A stretch of DNA of 64,000 nucleotides from Arabidopsis thaliana (taxonomy: Eukaryota; Streptophyta; Magnoliopsida; Brassicales; Brassicaceae), in contig NC_003074.8 in NCBI RefSeq assembly GCF_000001735.4, positions 18,359,261-18,423,260 on the forward strand, read 5' to 3'. Shown one piece after another: positions 48,901 to 63,507 of the stretch. The translations under genes were made by a program, and so were the position numbers. A model generated the notes under the pieces. It did no database searches, was not told the origin of the DNA, and saw only the letters and a list, made by a program, of their open reading frames with translations. Every line of letters begins with the position of its first letter. Position 1 is the first letter of the stretch.

Positions 48901-50142
48901 GACACACAAAATGATATGATCTAAATGATGTCATAATGGAAACCTTAAGGTGATCTCTACAACTCAGGTTTAGCAGTACATTAAATGATCTTGTTGCATC
49001 TAGAAGAGAAGAAAAGTATGGACCTTTATTGATCGCAGGCCTGCAACTACTATTCCCTGCTCTGGATCCTCTCTAAGCTCTAAATGACCAGAGGATTTTT
49101 CAAGCAGATCGTAGATAACCTGAGTTACATTATGAGAAAAAAGGATTAATACTCGTAATGGTAAGAAAACAATATAAACCAAAATAATCAATTTTATCAA
49201 ACTAAGCCTTACTTCATTGTAAACTTCAAGATATGAGCAAGTCACTTCAAACTCATCTGAGCTCTTGTCACTCTTGATCATATCAAAAATAGTATTCAAG
49301 CTGAGAACCATCAATCCAGGATCACTTCGAGTTCCAACCATTGTATATGTTTTGCCACTGAACAAAATTGCATAATTGAGTCAGATAACAAAAAAAAATT
49401 CCTAGTAATGTTCATGTCGCTTTTGCAACTCGAATATGCTAATGCTAAATAATACTATTGAAGATGATTTACATAACTGCATACCTTCCAGTGGAACCAT
49501 AGGCAAAAACTGTAGCATTGAGTCCATGAACAACACTAGAGATCACAGAAGACATACTCCTATACACATTCTGAAAACCAATACATGTTTAGATTCATAG
49601 ATTTACATCCAAAAACACACAAACCTTAAACCACAAGTTCCACTCACTTACTGAGAAAGTCACATACACACAACAAATCTAAACATTGAGAACCAAAGAT
49701 CTCTAGAGATCACAAATTTGCAGAGAGAGGAACGAACCTTGTTGGTGCTCTCAGGTCCAAAAGCATGATCAAAACAATATTTCTTCTCTTTAGTCCGATT
49801 CTGAATTCGGTCAAGATAATCCTTGGATAAGTCTGGGTCTAACACAACCACTTCCTAAAATCGAAAACAAAAAATTAGGGCGAAAATTTAAAATCGAAAA
49901 AAGCTTGAAATCAGAAAAATCAAACAAATTCTGAAGAGACCTTAGAGTTATTCACTCGAACAATGTCTCTACCACGTTCTTTCTCCATTAACGGTCTACA
50001 TTTCACAGCAACCTACCGGAAAACACAGAGAATTAAACCGGTCAAGAAATTTTCAGACGAATTAAACCGGAAATTTTCTACGAGGATTGCTAACCGTGAG
50101 TGTAGTGGTCTTCTTCGCAGCTGGAGCTCTAATGCTTGGCAT
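46000..50142 (-). CDS. KIN8B: kinesin-8 motor protein
   Basis: Multi-exon minus-strand gene with start at 50140-50142 ([20 protein letters not shown]) and stop at 46000. The N-terminal motor domain holds the P-loop GSTGSGKTYT (split by an intron near 49360-49500), switch I NGTSSRSHA (about 48410-48600) and switch [14 protein letters not shown] (about 48300-48345). [17 protein letters not shown] and [15 protein letters not shown] follow. The neck and coiled coil lie at about 47100-47900 and a long Ser/Gln-rich tail ends [20 protein letters not shown]. Kinesin-8 proteins are plus-end motors, usually microtubule-depolymerising. No complete exon chain was built; about 800 residues are expected. 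I take it as At3g49650. Confidence 0.9.
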
Positions 50143-52894
50143 TTCGTCAGTATAGAGCCAAAATTTTCCCAATGTGAGGTTAAATTTTCCCTATGCAGAC
50201 TTTCTCGGAAACGAAACAGAGTCTCTTAACGATCAGAGAAACTCACAGCTAGCGAAGAATTAAACAAAAAAAATCTGAGCTGAGAAGAAGAAAATTTCAG
50301 CTGAGCTAAGAGGATAGAATTCAAAATGTTTGATAGTTTCAAGATTCTCTCTCTCTCTGTGAAATTTCACCGTTTCAAAATTTAAGCTGGGAAATAAAAA
50401 TTTAATAAATGCTTGAGACTTGAGAGATTTCTCTAAACATAAAACGAGAAAGAAAAAAAAAACAGTAAGAGGGAAAAATAAAGATCGTGCGAGAGGGATA
50501 TTGAGGACAGATCACATTGTGTGACGGTGCATTTTGTTTAAGATGTGGTAATGCCATCAGAGCCGTTGATTATGTATTTGACCGGCTACGATCAACCTTT
50601 ACCATATAGAAGTAGAGTGTTTTTTGTGGATGAGTTATTAACTTTAAAGTGGCGATTTAATTTAGTCCAACAGCTTTTTTAATTTTGGGTTTATGTGGCA
50701 AATTGAATTTTAAACAAATTTAATTTGACGAAGTTGTGAACTCTGTTACACGACGTGCCATCTAATACCATAGGATATACAATATATGCTGACGTGACGA
50801 ATAAATAAATTTCATATTTGCTAATAATTTCATTAAAATATGTTCGTGTTGTTGACAATTTTCTTTTACCTATAAAAAGTGATACTACCGCGAGACCATC
50901 TCCAACTCTAATCGATATTTCTTCTCTGTTATGGAGTAATAATCTTTTTAATTTACTCTATATATTACTCTAAAATAGAGTAAATGGTAAGCTTACTTTA
51001 TATCTAAAGTAACTTTATTTTTTACACTCAAACTATTTTTATACAGAATCAAAAATAGAAAAATACAATAGAGATGGTCTTAGGCCTAAGCATAAATTTA
51101 GCTCTGTCCAGTTTCTTCCGAATATTGGATCATTCGGATTGTGTAATCTATTAGGCCTAGAAAAAGTTTAGCCAGAATAGTTTGGATGTAGTTCGGTTGA
51201 AGATAGAAATCGGGAAATCATTTATGATAAGCTTCTTTCCAATAATTCATTTACACACGAATGAGAAGATGCTTAAAAATCGCTAGATTACAAATTTTTT
51301 TGTCATGGTTAGTTGGTTCATCCGGTATTCCAACATTCAATAAAAGTAAATACTATAAATAAGCATTCTACATTTATAAAAAGAAAGATTCAATCGAGTC
51401 TGATTTCATCTAAAAGAGGGAAATATTTTACCAACCTTACTGACTCATAACTACGAAAGACATCACATCGATATCCTCCATAATTTTGGTAGTTCAAGTT
51501 TATTTATTCTCAACAATATGTCAATATCAAAAGCAATATATACCCATTAACAAACAAAAAGAAACGGTATCTAACTGCAACATATAGTGAAGAAGGCCAA
51601 AGTTCTACACAAACAATTCTCCTTCGTCACTGTTTATAAACGTATAAACTCGTATAAGTTCTTATAAGCAATAATCCGGAATAACGACAGTAGAAAATAA
51701 ATGCTAGTTGTACATTTTAGTAGTTGAATCTCTGACAAAAAAATAAAAATAAAGGAAGAACTAAATTTAACAGAATCATAATTTATGACTGGTAAACTAT
51801 AATTAATCATACTTTATAATTAAAATTTAACAAAATTAATTAAATAATGATTTTCCTAGGTGAAGATATGATATTATGATTTATGATCTCCAATAATTTA
51901 TGATTGGTAAACCTACAATATAGTAAATTTCTTTATTTATTTTTTGTTATTTCGCCCATCTTGCACATTACCAACGAAGTCATAATTTTATATGAAATCC
52001 TTAGTTATTTATGCATTACGACTACCCACATAGAAGTATGGGTACTCACACCTAGTTTATTTACAATTTAATATGCATTGCATGTTCTAAAATTTCAACT
52101 TGAAGTTTATGATAAAATATAAATACGGAACAGTATGTTTATCGAAAAAAAAAAAACTTGAAGTTTATATCTCACCGAAGAATCTTCCGGCTCATCAATG
52201 GTACATAAATTATAATAAGGTGCTCGTTCATATCTAGCTTTATCATTTATAACATACGAAAATGTAACAGTTGAATTGCTAGCAGAAAATTAGCAGTGGT
52301 GGTGGTGGTAGTGGTCTTGTTAGTTGTTAGTGATTTGTTTAGTCTATAATAAATACTAAAGAGATGTTATTGGTTCCTAAAGAAATTTTCATGACCTTAA
52401 TAATATTATAAAAAGTAAATAAATGAAAGATTAATTTAAACTATTGCTAGAAAGTTGTTTAATTCTTATTGATTATTTTCTCACAATTTTGTAAAATTTT
52501 CCAAATAATATCATTATTTTGATGATACTTTCATGACTTTATTTTAAGAAGAAAAATATAGAAAGTTATATACTAATAACACAATAATTTAATTTATTAA
52601 ACAATCATTGATTCTTTTGTTTTAATTGAATAACACAAAACTTTTAATGACTTTATAAAAGTATGAATCCAATAACTCCAAATTTATGAAGATTTTAAAT
52701 TTTTTTTTACAAATTTTAAACTAATAGTACCAAACTTTAACAAACTTTTAAAAATATTAATTTGATAACAACAAATTTTACATAATATTTTAAGTTAATA
52801 AAACTCAAATTAAATCACAAACCAATAACACTCCCAAAATATCAATTTAACGTCACAAGTACAAGATTGAAACTCATTAAATATGTATGATGTA
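50143..52894. other. long AT-rich intergenic region
   Basis: Kinesin promoter at the left (CT-rich run near 50349-50361), then gene-free AT-rich DNA. It contains the MITE-like repeat at 50.9-51.1 kb listed separately. The rest shows no coding region or RNA gene. Confidence 0.5.
50893..51080. mobile_element. MITE-like inverted-terminal element
   Basis: A segment of about 190 bases opens with AGACCATCTCCAACTCTAAT and closes with CAATAGAGATGGTCT. The outer 10 bases AGACCATCTC are perfectly inverted. The inside is AT-rich with ACTCTATAT/AAAATAGAGTAAA motifs typical of short dispersed plant repeats. No clear target duplication was seen. Confidence 0.5.
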
Positions 52895-54038
52895 TCCTAC
52901 TATATTATTTGGGAAGTACATTTTAAATGTAACCTTAATTTTTGTAATTAATTACATGACAATGCCATTAGAAAAATTTAATCAAAAACAAAATCTTTTA
53001 ATAACACATTAAGATTACCAAAATCATTTAACGACAATATTCATCTCTTAATTATAGGCTTATTGGATTTAAAGACGGGTCATCAAAGATTTTCTAACTA
53101 AAGCAAAATATACTGAATATTCAAATATCTATCTATTACCAAATTATAAACAATTAAGTTCGTAAAACAATTTAATATTTTATATACGAAATAAAGTAAA
53201 TCTTAATCACATAAAAATTAGCACAAAAAAAAATATGGTACATTCAGGTCTATAGTATTTTTGCAAGACTTTTTTGGTGGATTTGGGTAAAAGTGCATTC
53301 GGGTCATATGGTACATTCACCTATTAAATAAATATGGTATACTCCTATGTTATTAGCTAAAATGTTTAGATTATAATTCAGAGTCATATCATAAATAAAA
53401 TTACTATTAATAAAATAAATGGCTTTTTGGCAAGACGGATTTGGAGGGACGGGTTTTTGAATCAACATTAATAAAAAAAGTAAAATATAATTAATCCACC
53501 ATTTCAATACGGGTTAAATCTTTAATTTATTATTTTTTAAGACCACTAATATTAAACATATCAAATCATCCTAATTTAGAAAAAATTATATAAAACCAAA
53601 AATGTTATGTGGTATGTATAATGTTACTATATATAAACTTAAACTATAAAATATAAATGTATTAGAGAATGATACAATTTGCAAAACTTTTATATAGAAT
53701 AAATAATTCTTAAATTTTAAAAATTACTACTTTAAAAAAAAATCACGGAACGGGTAAAGAAATTACATAACGGGTTTTATTTTGGAATTGGGTTATATGG
53801 TGGATGTATTTGAATTAATATTTATAAAATTTTAAAATATTATTAATATGTTGTTTTAATAGGGGTTAAAACTTCAGTTTTTTAACAATTGTCTCATGGA
53901 TTCGTGGTATAGTGTTACTTAATAACAATTATAAACTGTAAAATATAAATATTTTATAAAAATAAAATTTGCAAATTTTAATATATATTACTTTTAAAAA
54001 ATAAATCATCCCCTGGTATACCGAGGGTTAAAATCTAG
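52895..54038 (+). mobile_element. non-autonomous Helitron
   Basis: The left end TCCTACTATATTATTTGGG at 52895 follows an A and resembles the Arabidopsis Helitron 5' terminus, followed by GAAGTACATTTTA. The right end has a near-palindrome CCCTGGTATACCGAGGG (54011-54027) and then TTAAAAT and CTAG at 54035-54038, followed by T. That is the Helitron pattern: 5' TC, 3' hairpin then CTRR, insertion between A and T, no TIR or target duplication. The body of about 1.14 kb is AT-rich with no Rep/helicase coding. Confidence 0.75.
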
Positions 54039-55963
<1,925 letters not shown>

Positions 55964-58480
55964 ATCATCACTCTCTCTCTTCAGAAATCAAACATGTAGG
56001 TACATGCCACCTTCTTCATGCAGTAATCATCTGTTGCTTACTAAGCTTGTTAGATTGATTCTAGCCTCATTATGTAAAAGTCTAATTTTTGTTTGGTGTA
56101 AGGGAAGTGCAACAGACTGTTCTAAACTTGTAATAGTTCTCTGTGTGACTCAGAACTATTTAGGTAGGTCTTAAGGCAAAGACTCCTGCAAGTGCAAAGG
56201 CATTTGAGAGAATGAACACAAATCTTCATAGGTTTACCCTTTACTCATTGTATCTATTAAGCTGATGCAATGCTTCACCAATACTATTGGTTATAAAGTA
56301 GTTTCAGGATTGAAAATTGTTCATCTGAACCATATTGATGGGTGGCTCATGGGTCAAAGTACAGATATATGACTATAAGTAGATAATGTATGGTAGTTGG
56401 TTACTTTGGTTGGCCATGATGATGAAGCTTATGGTCCCCTGGTCCTGTCCCATTTTTTACTTTTCATTTTCACTTTTATCGTAAAGTCTTCTTTTTTTTA
56501 AACCCTACAAGATTTTGAAATGGACCACTTGAAAATTTGAACCCACTCTCTCTTTTTTTGTTTTCAATTTCGAAACCAAAATTTTTTAACAAAAAGATGA
56601 CTTTGTGACCTTTGTTCTGTCTTTTAGCTACACACCAGTGGGCTGTTTGCTTTTACAGCGTGTCTTTCTGTTTACATGATTCAAGAGAAAGCAACAGTTC
56701 CTAAAGACTCAGTCATGTTTGTGTCTCTCCCAATTGATACAAAGACCAAAATTCAGCTTTGGTTCTTTTGTGTAAAAGTTCTCGAGATATGCTAATAAGA
56801 TTAAACATAAAAACTCTCAAAAAGAGTATAAATTGAATTCTTTATGATTGTAGTAGCAAACAATAATTGTTAGGTTTAGTGCTATCATAATAATCTATTA
56901 GTCAGGTTAAATATATTCGATTTGGTACCAAATACGAAATCAAGCTTCAACAAACGAATCTGCAATACACACACACCCATCCAAAAGTATATCTTCGACA
57001 TTTTCCCCAAAAAAGTATACATTTCCTAACACGTGCTTACCAATTCTTATCATTCGAAGTAAACCATTAAACAAGAAATGTTTTCATTATTATAAATTTT
57101 TCACTAATATAAGTTTATTATTTAGTGCAAGAAAGTGCGTTGCAGATGAAAACTTATTCTATTGATCCGGGTCCATAAAGAAGAAAACAAAAATTCACCT
57201 AATACGAGTACGACTTATTCTAGTGGCTACATATTTCCCTAATCATGTGACTAAAAATCTGCTTTCAAAATTTTGACATTCAGTATTTCTTTAGATCTAT
57301 ATCATTAAAAATTCATTTTTTTCTTTTGCATTTTGATTCCATATTTAATACAAGATTAAAAAAAAAAAAACTAATATGTTTGTTCACTGAGCAAACCATT
57401 ATTGTTGATCAGTGAACTGTGGTAACTGGCAAAAGAAGCAAATGATTCGAAATCCTACTTTCTTACAAAATCAAATTGGATAATTTTGTGAGATAATAAA
57501 AAATCAGTATAAATAAAATAAAATACATGTCGGGAAACCATTATTGTTGATCAGTGAACTGTGGTAACTGGCAAAAGATGAAAATGATGCACATAGGACT
57601 GTGTTTAACTGACTTACTTCCACTAATCAAAAGTACGATCGTATCCCTACCCATCTCTCGAGGATCTTAACTGTTGCCGTGCGTCATCTCAAGGTTGTTC
57701 TCGTCATTATCAGTCGATCAGAGTACAGAGACCGGCTCTCTGGGTTTTGTCGATCATGCCATTGCCTTGGGGCTTGTTGTTGTGGTCCGTCCTAAGGATA
57801 GAAATGTTATTACAAAGCTTTTTAAGGGGTTCTTTGGTTAATTAAGTGTTTCGTTTTGCTTAAGAGAGGTTAAAGAAGCGGGTGTCTCAATAAGTTTTGG
57901 TAAGTTTGTGAATCCCCAGTGGTGGACTCCATCTTTTCCCGTCGAATTATAACATCAGGACCGTTCATTTCAACATCATCAATTAATTCATTATGGGGTT
58001 TATCTTTAAAACATCTTTTTGAATTTATGGTTCGCTTTGGTATTGCATTATTACACTTGTATACCTGTGTAATAAAGTGTTGGATTTTGTCAAGATTAGG
58101 TAACATCACGTTTCAAAACAACAAGGCTCCAAATTAATTAACATTTTCTTCATGTAATTATCGTTTTTGAATCCCTTCCTTTCTAATTCCATGTTTCATT
58201 AAATCCACCACATGCATATGTTTCTATATATGTTAAATAAACGACTTTTCAAGTTTTTAATTTGTGTTTTCTATTTTCAGAAAATTTATGTGAAATCAAA
58301 GTTTCTTAAAAATCTCCCTCCAAGTAAATTCCAAAATAAAATAAAAATAATACTTTTACAATATACAAATAAAACTCATAAAAAACACACACACAATCTT
58401 CATCTTCCTCACTTACTCTCACCCTTTTTAAAACCAAACCCTAACTTACACAGAAAGAGAAGAAAAAAAACAAAAAAAAA
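55964..58480. other. BAM2 upstream intergenic region, 2.5 kb
   Basis: WDR5a 3' flank then AT-rich DNA. A 44-base sequence beginning AAACCATTATTGTTGATC occurs unchanged at 57393-57436 and 57535-57578. A small open stretch at about 57720-57840 encodes VDHAIALGLVVVVRPKDRNV before a stop and is not recognised. Long A runs directly precede the BAM2 ATG. Confidence 0.5.
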
Positions 58481-61400
58481 ATGAAGCTTCTTCTTCTCCT
58501 CCTCCTCCTCCTTCTCCTCCACATTTCTCATTCCTTCACCGTCGCTAAACCAATCACCGAGCTCCACGCTCTTCTCTCACTCAAATCCTCCTTCACCATC
58601 GACGAACACTCACCTCTCCTGACCTCATGGAACCTTTCAACAACTTTCTGTTCATGGACCGGTGTCACGTGCGACGTCTCTCTCCGTCACGTGACCTCTC
58701 TCGACCTCTCAGGTCTTAACCTCTCCGGAACTCTCTCCTCCGACGTAGCTCATTTACCTCTGCTACAGAATCTATCACTCGCTGCTAATCAGATCTCAGG
58801 TCCTATTCCGCCGCAAATCTCCAATCTCTATGAGCTTCGTCACCTCAATCTCTCCAATAATGTCTTCAACGGTTCATTTCCCGATGAACTCTCCTCTGGA
58901 TTGGTGAATCTCCGTGTTCTTGACTTATACAACAACAATTTAACCGGAGATTTACCGGTTTCACTCACTAATCTCACTCAGCTCCGTCATCTTCACCTCG
59001 GTGGGAATTACTTCTCCGGCAAAATCCCGGCGACGTACGGAACCTGGCCTGTTCTCGAATACTTAGCGGTTTCCGGTAACGAGCTAACCGGTAAAATCCC
59101 TCCGGAGATCGGAAACCTAACGACTCTTCGTGAACTTTACATCGGATATTACAACGCTTTTGAAAATGGTCTTCCACCGGAGATTGGAAATTTATCAGAG
59201 CTTGTTCGGTTCGACGCTGCTAATTGTGGTTTAACCGGAGAGATTCCACCGGAGATTGGGAAGCTTCAGAAGCTAGATACGTTGTTTCTTCAAGTAAACG
59301 CATTTACAGGGACAATAACTCAAGAGCTGGGATTGATTTCAAGCTTGAAATCGATGGATCTGTCTAACAATATGTTTACCGGCGAGATTCCGACGAGTTT
59401 TTCACAGCTGAAGAACTTAACGCTTTTGAATCTCTTCAGGAATAAGCTCTACGGTGCTATACCTGAGTTCATCGGTGAAATGCCGGAGCTTGAAGTGTTG
59501 CAGCTTTGGGAGAACAATTTCACTGGTAGTATTCCTCAGAAATTGGGGGAAAATGGTAGATTAGTGATTCTTGATCTCTCTTCGAACAAACTCACCGGAA
59601 CTCTGCCGCCGAATATGTGTTCTGGTAACCGGTTAATGACGTTAATCACTCTTGGCAACTTCTTGTTTGGTTCAATACCGGATTCGCTTGGTAAATGTGA
59701 GTCTCTGACCCGGATCCGGATGGGTGAGAATTTCCTTAACGGGTCGATTCCAAAGGAGCTCTTCGGGTTACCTAAATTATCTCAAGTGGAGCTCCAAGAC
59801 AATTACCTTACCGGAGAGTTGCCAATAAGCGGAGGAGGAGTCTCTGGTGACCTTGGTCAGATTAGTCTTTCTAATAACCAGCTCTCTGGTTCATTACCTG
59901 CAGCTATTGGAAACTTGTCCGGTGTTCAAAAACTACTTCTTGATGGTAACAAGTTCTCTGGTTCGATTCCTCCCGAGATTGGGAGGCTTCAGCAGCTATC
60001 TAAGTTGGATTTTAGCCACAATCTGTTCTCCGGTCGGATCGCACCGGAGATCAGTCGTTGTAAGCTGCTAACGTTTGTTGATCTTAGCCGTAATGAGCTC
60101 TCAGGTGATATTCCTAATGAACTCACAGGTATGAAGATCTTGAATTACTTGAATCTTTCAAGAAACCATCTCGTTGGTTCCATACCTGTGACGATAGCAT
60201 CAATGCAGAGTTTGACATCGGTTGATTTCTCTTACAACAATCTCTCCGGTTTAGTTCCCAGCACTGGACAGTTTAGTTACTTCAATTACACATCGTTTGT
60301 GGGTAACTCTCATCTTTGTGGTCCGTATTTGGGTCCTTGCGGCAAAGGAACTCACCAGTCTCATGTCAAACCTTTATCTGCTACTACGAAACTGTTACTC
60401 GTCCTTGGATTGCTCTTTTGTTCGATGGTGTTTGCTATAGTGGCCATAATCAAAGCTCGGTCCTTGCGAAATGCGAGTGAAGCCAAGGCATGGAGATTGA
60501 CTGCTTTCCAGAGGCTAGACTTCACTTGTGACGATGTCTTGGACTCTCTCAAGGAAGACAACATCATCGGTAAAGGCGGTGCTGGGATTGTCTACAAAGG
60601 CACTATGCCTAAAGGCGACCTAGTCGCGGTCAAACGATTGGCTACAATGTCCCATGGATCTTCCCACGATCACGGGTTCAACGCCGAGATTCAGACGCTA
60701 GGTAGAATCAGACACAGACACATCGTGAGACTGCTCGGTTTTTGCTCCAACCACGAAACGAATCTCCTTGTGTACGAGTACATGCCTAATGGTAGCCTTG
60801 GAGAGGTTCTTCATGGAAAGAAAGGAGGTCATTTACATTGGAACACACGTTATAAGATAGCTCTTGAAGCAGCCAAGGGTCTTTGCTATCTCCACCATGA
60901 TTGTTCCCCGTTGATCGTCCATAGAGATGTTAAATCCAACAACATCCTCCTCGATTCCAACTTCGAAGCTCATGTCGCCGACTTTGGTCTCGCCAAGTTC
61001 CTCCAAGATTCCGGTACTTCTGAATGTATGTCCGCAATTGCCGGCTCCTACGGCTACATAGCTCCAGGTAACAAATTTGCAGAAAATGGCATTTAATCAA
61101 ACACTTGGTGGTGAAATGTAAAATCTCTGAACTTGTTTGTTCCTTGTTGAGCAGAGTACGCGTATACATTGAAGGTAGATGAGAAGAGCGATGTGTATAG
61201 TTTCGGTGTTGTTCTTCTAGAACTCATCACCGGGAAAAAACCCGTCGGAGAATTTGGCGACGGCGTTGATATTGTTCAATGGGTGAGAAGCATGACGGAT
61301 TCAAATAAAGATTGTGTGCTCAAAGTAATCGATCTTAGACTCTCTTCAGTTCCAGTTCACGAGGTAACACACGTCTTCTACGTTGCGTTGCTCTGCGTTG

Positions 61401-61576
61401 AAGAACAAGCGGTGGAGAGGCCGACGATGCGTGAAGTCGTTCAGATTCTCACTGAGATCCCAAAAATTCCTCTTTCGAAGCAGCAAGCGGCGGAATCAGA
61501 CGTGACTGAGAAAGCTCCGGCGATTAATGAATCGTCGCCGGATTCAGGAAGTCCACCGGATCTTTTAAGTAATTAG
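58481..61576 (+). CDS. BAM2: LRR receptor-like kinase BAM2
   Basis: Two exons, 58481-61067 and 61155-61576, joined GCT CCA G|AG TAC for 1002 residues. It has a Leu-run signal peptide (residues 1-20), an N-cap Cys pair (FCSWTGVTC) and about 21-22 leucine-rich repeats. A C-cap Cys pair (LCGPYLGPC) precedes a transmembrane helix at about 636-658 ([20 protein letters not shown]). The kinase has [11 protein letters not shown] near 697, VHRDVKSNN near 815 and ADFGLA near 833. BAM2 is a plasma-membrane receptor of the CLAVATA1 class; it binds CLE peptides and acts in meristem and anther development. The kinase motifs are intact. I take it as At3g49670. Confidence 0.97.
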
Positions 61577-63507
61577 ACTTTCCGGCGATTGGGTTTGGTC
61601 ATTGAGGGGCAAATTTGTCTTTCTAATTTTCTTGTCACCGACGTCTCGGTAGTGGAGTTAATTACTTAATTAGCCCGTTGTTGTCTGGTTCCGGTTAAGG
61701 CAACAATTAGTGGTTTAACTCTTAAGGTTGTTGCATTTCTTTTTTCACTGCTGCCACAATTATTCGTGTAGGAATTTTGAATATGTACATTGCGGTTGAA
61801 TTTTGCATGATAAGTGGTTAATTTCAGGAAATCGAATTTCGAGAACATTATGGCTTATGCATATCAGCATATATATACATGCAGTTATGTATATGATCAA
61901 TCTGCCCCCGGTTCAAGTATGTCAATTGTGTTAGACCAAAAAACACTTTTGCCCCTTATATTCTTAAGAACTTCATTTAGTTTCATACTCAAGCAAAAAC
62001 TAATTTTTTAGAGTTTTCGTTGTCTTAAAATGAAACTAGTGTCTCCATTATGCTGGAATCTTGCTTATGAGTTGTTACATTACATATTTTATTCTCACCT
62101 TTGCTTTTACCCTTTTGGATTGTATCTGGTTGTGGTAGCTGTTGTGTCACAACAAGACATTCCATGTGAAAAAAACACAGAGAGGGTGAAACCAAGGTAT
62201 GAATGTGTTTGTGTGGGACTGAAGATGAGTAACGCTGAGAAGAGAGAAAGTGAAAGCTCACTCACAATTTGTCCAATTATTGCAAATGTATGGGTAGTGT
62301 GACACTAGTGTCTTAATGAATTCAGATGGTCCTAAGATCTTTTTTCCACTCTATTCCCTTGTCTTGAAGCAAAAATCTAATTTTAGACGAAGCATTTATG
62401 ACATCTCCCTCTCATTAATTACAAGCCATATATTCAACTTTGATTTTGACTCATCAATATCAAAAAATCTTTAGACTTTAGGTGTTGTTGCTATCCTTGG
62501 TATCTAGTACTTTCTTCGATAACCATGACTATTATATTGAGATAAGAAAGATATAAAGAACAATAAGAATATTAGTTATGATATTTTAGATGTATTATGT
62601 TCAAAATTTCTTACGTTCGAATGTACATTGATGATCTTGTAAACCTAATTAAGGAGTGCCTAACTCTAGAATTAATAAGTCAGGAGTTAGTTATCAAGAA
62701 ACTAGAAAGACTTGAAGATGGATTAAAGTGGTAATTAATGTTTTTCAGAGGCCAAGATTCTAATTAAGAGATGGGAAATGGCATGTTCCATTCTCTAGCT
62801 TCATATATACACTTATCGGGTGAAACTACCAGATTACGAATAGCCATTAGATGACTAACAATTGAATTCAATTTAAATCATCCAAAGATATATTTTATAT
62901 ATTGAGATTCTTTCTTCATCTCAAACTTCTAAGTTCTAACATAGTCATGTAGTTGAACTTTCGGGCCGAGGCCCATAACAACTCCATCTACTTAAACGAA
63001 GGTTAGATAAAGGGACGAACAAAAAGAATCAGTCTGGTGTCAGAAACTAGAGTATGTACTTTTGTGTTTGAATTGTAACGTTTGTTTCTTTCTTCAGCTC
63101 TTCATTGGTTTATCGACACAGTACTTATGTCACTCCAATTGTGAGAAAATCATTCTGCACAGTCGTTTCGAAATCAAGGAAATCAAACAAGAGCAACAAC
63201 AATCCAAAGAGTACCAAAATATATTTGGCTATAGAGAGCTATCATTGTCTTGTACACTTGTCCATGTTGGGCTATAGATCCATATTTGTGTTGGGCTAGG
63301 CTCAGTTTTTCTTAATAACACAAACTTACTTATCAAACACGTGTTGTCTTTTTGGTTATTTAAGTAGTTGACAAACAAAAGTACAAATAAGCTGTTAGGG
63401 CAAAGGAGCAAAAACGAAACCACAGAGAGAAAGCCTCCGTCTCCCTTATCAAAGAAGAAGAAGACGTGTATAACAAAACACTAGACACATTGTGAAGATA
63501 GAAAAAA
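61577..63507. other. intergenic region BAM2-BCAT3
   Basis: No convincing gene over 1.9 kb. Short ORFs (for example near 62030-62302) lack protein-like features. GGGCC/GGCCC and GTTGGGCT motifs at about 62962-62973 and 63267-63290 lie in the BCAT3 promoter. Confidence 0.5.

Noticed and set aside
50349-50361. CT-rich run upstream of the kinesin as a possible regulatory repeat
   Set aside because: Short pyrimidine tracts are common in Arabidopsis leaders, so no special role is claimed.
62030-62302. Overlapping ORFs on both strands between BAM2 and BCAT3
   Set aside because: No motif, no splice sites and average intergenic composition.
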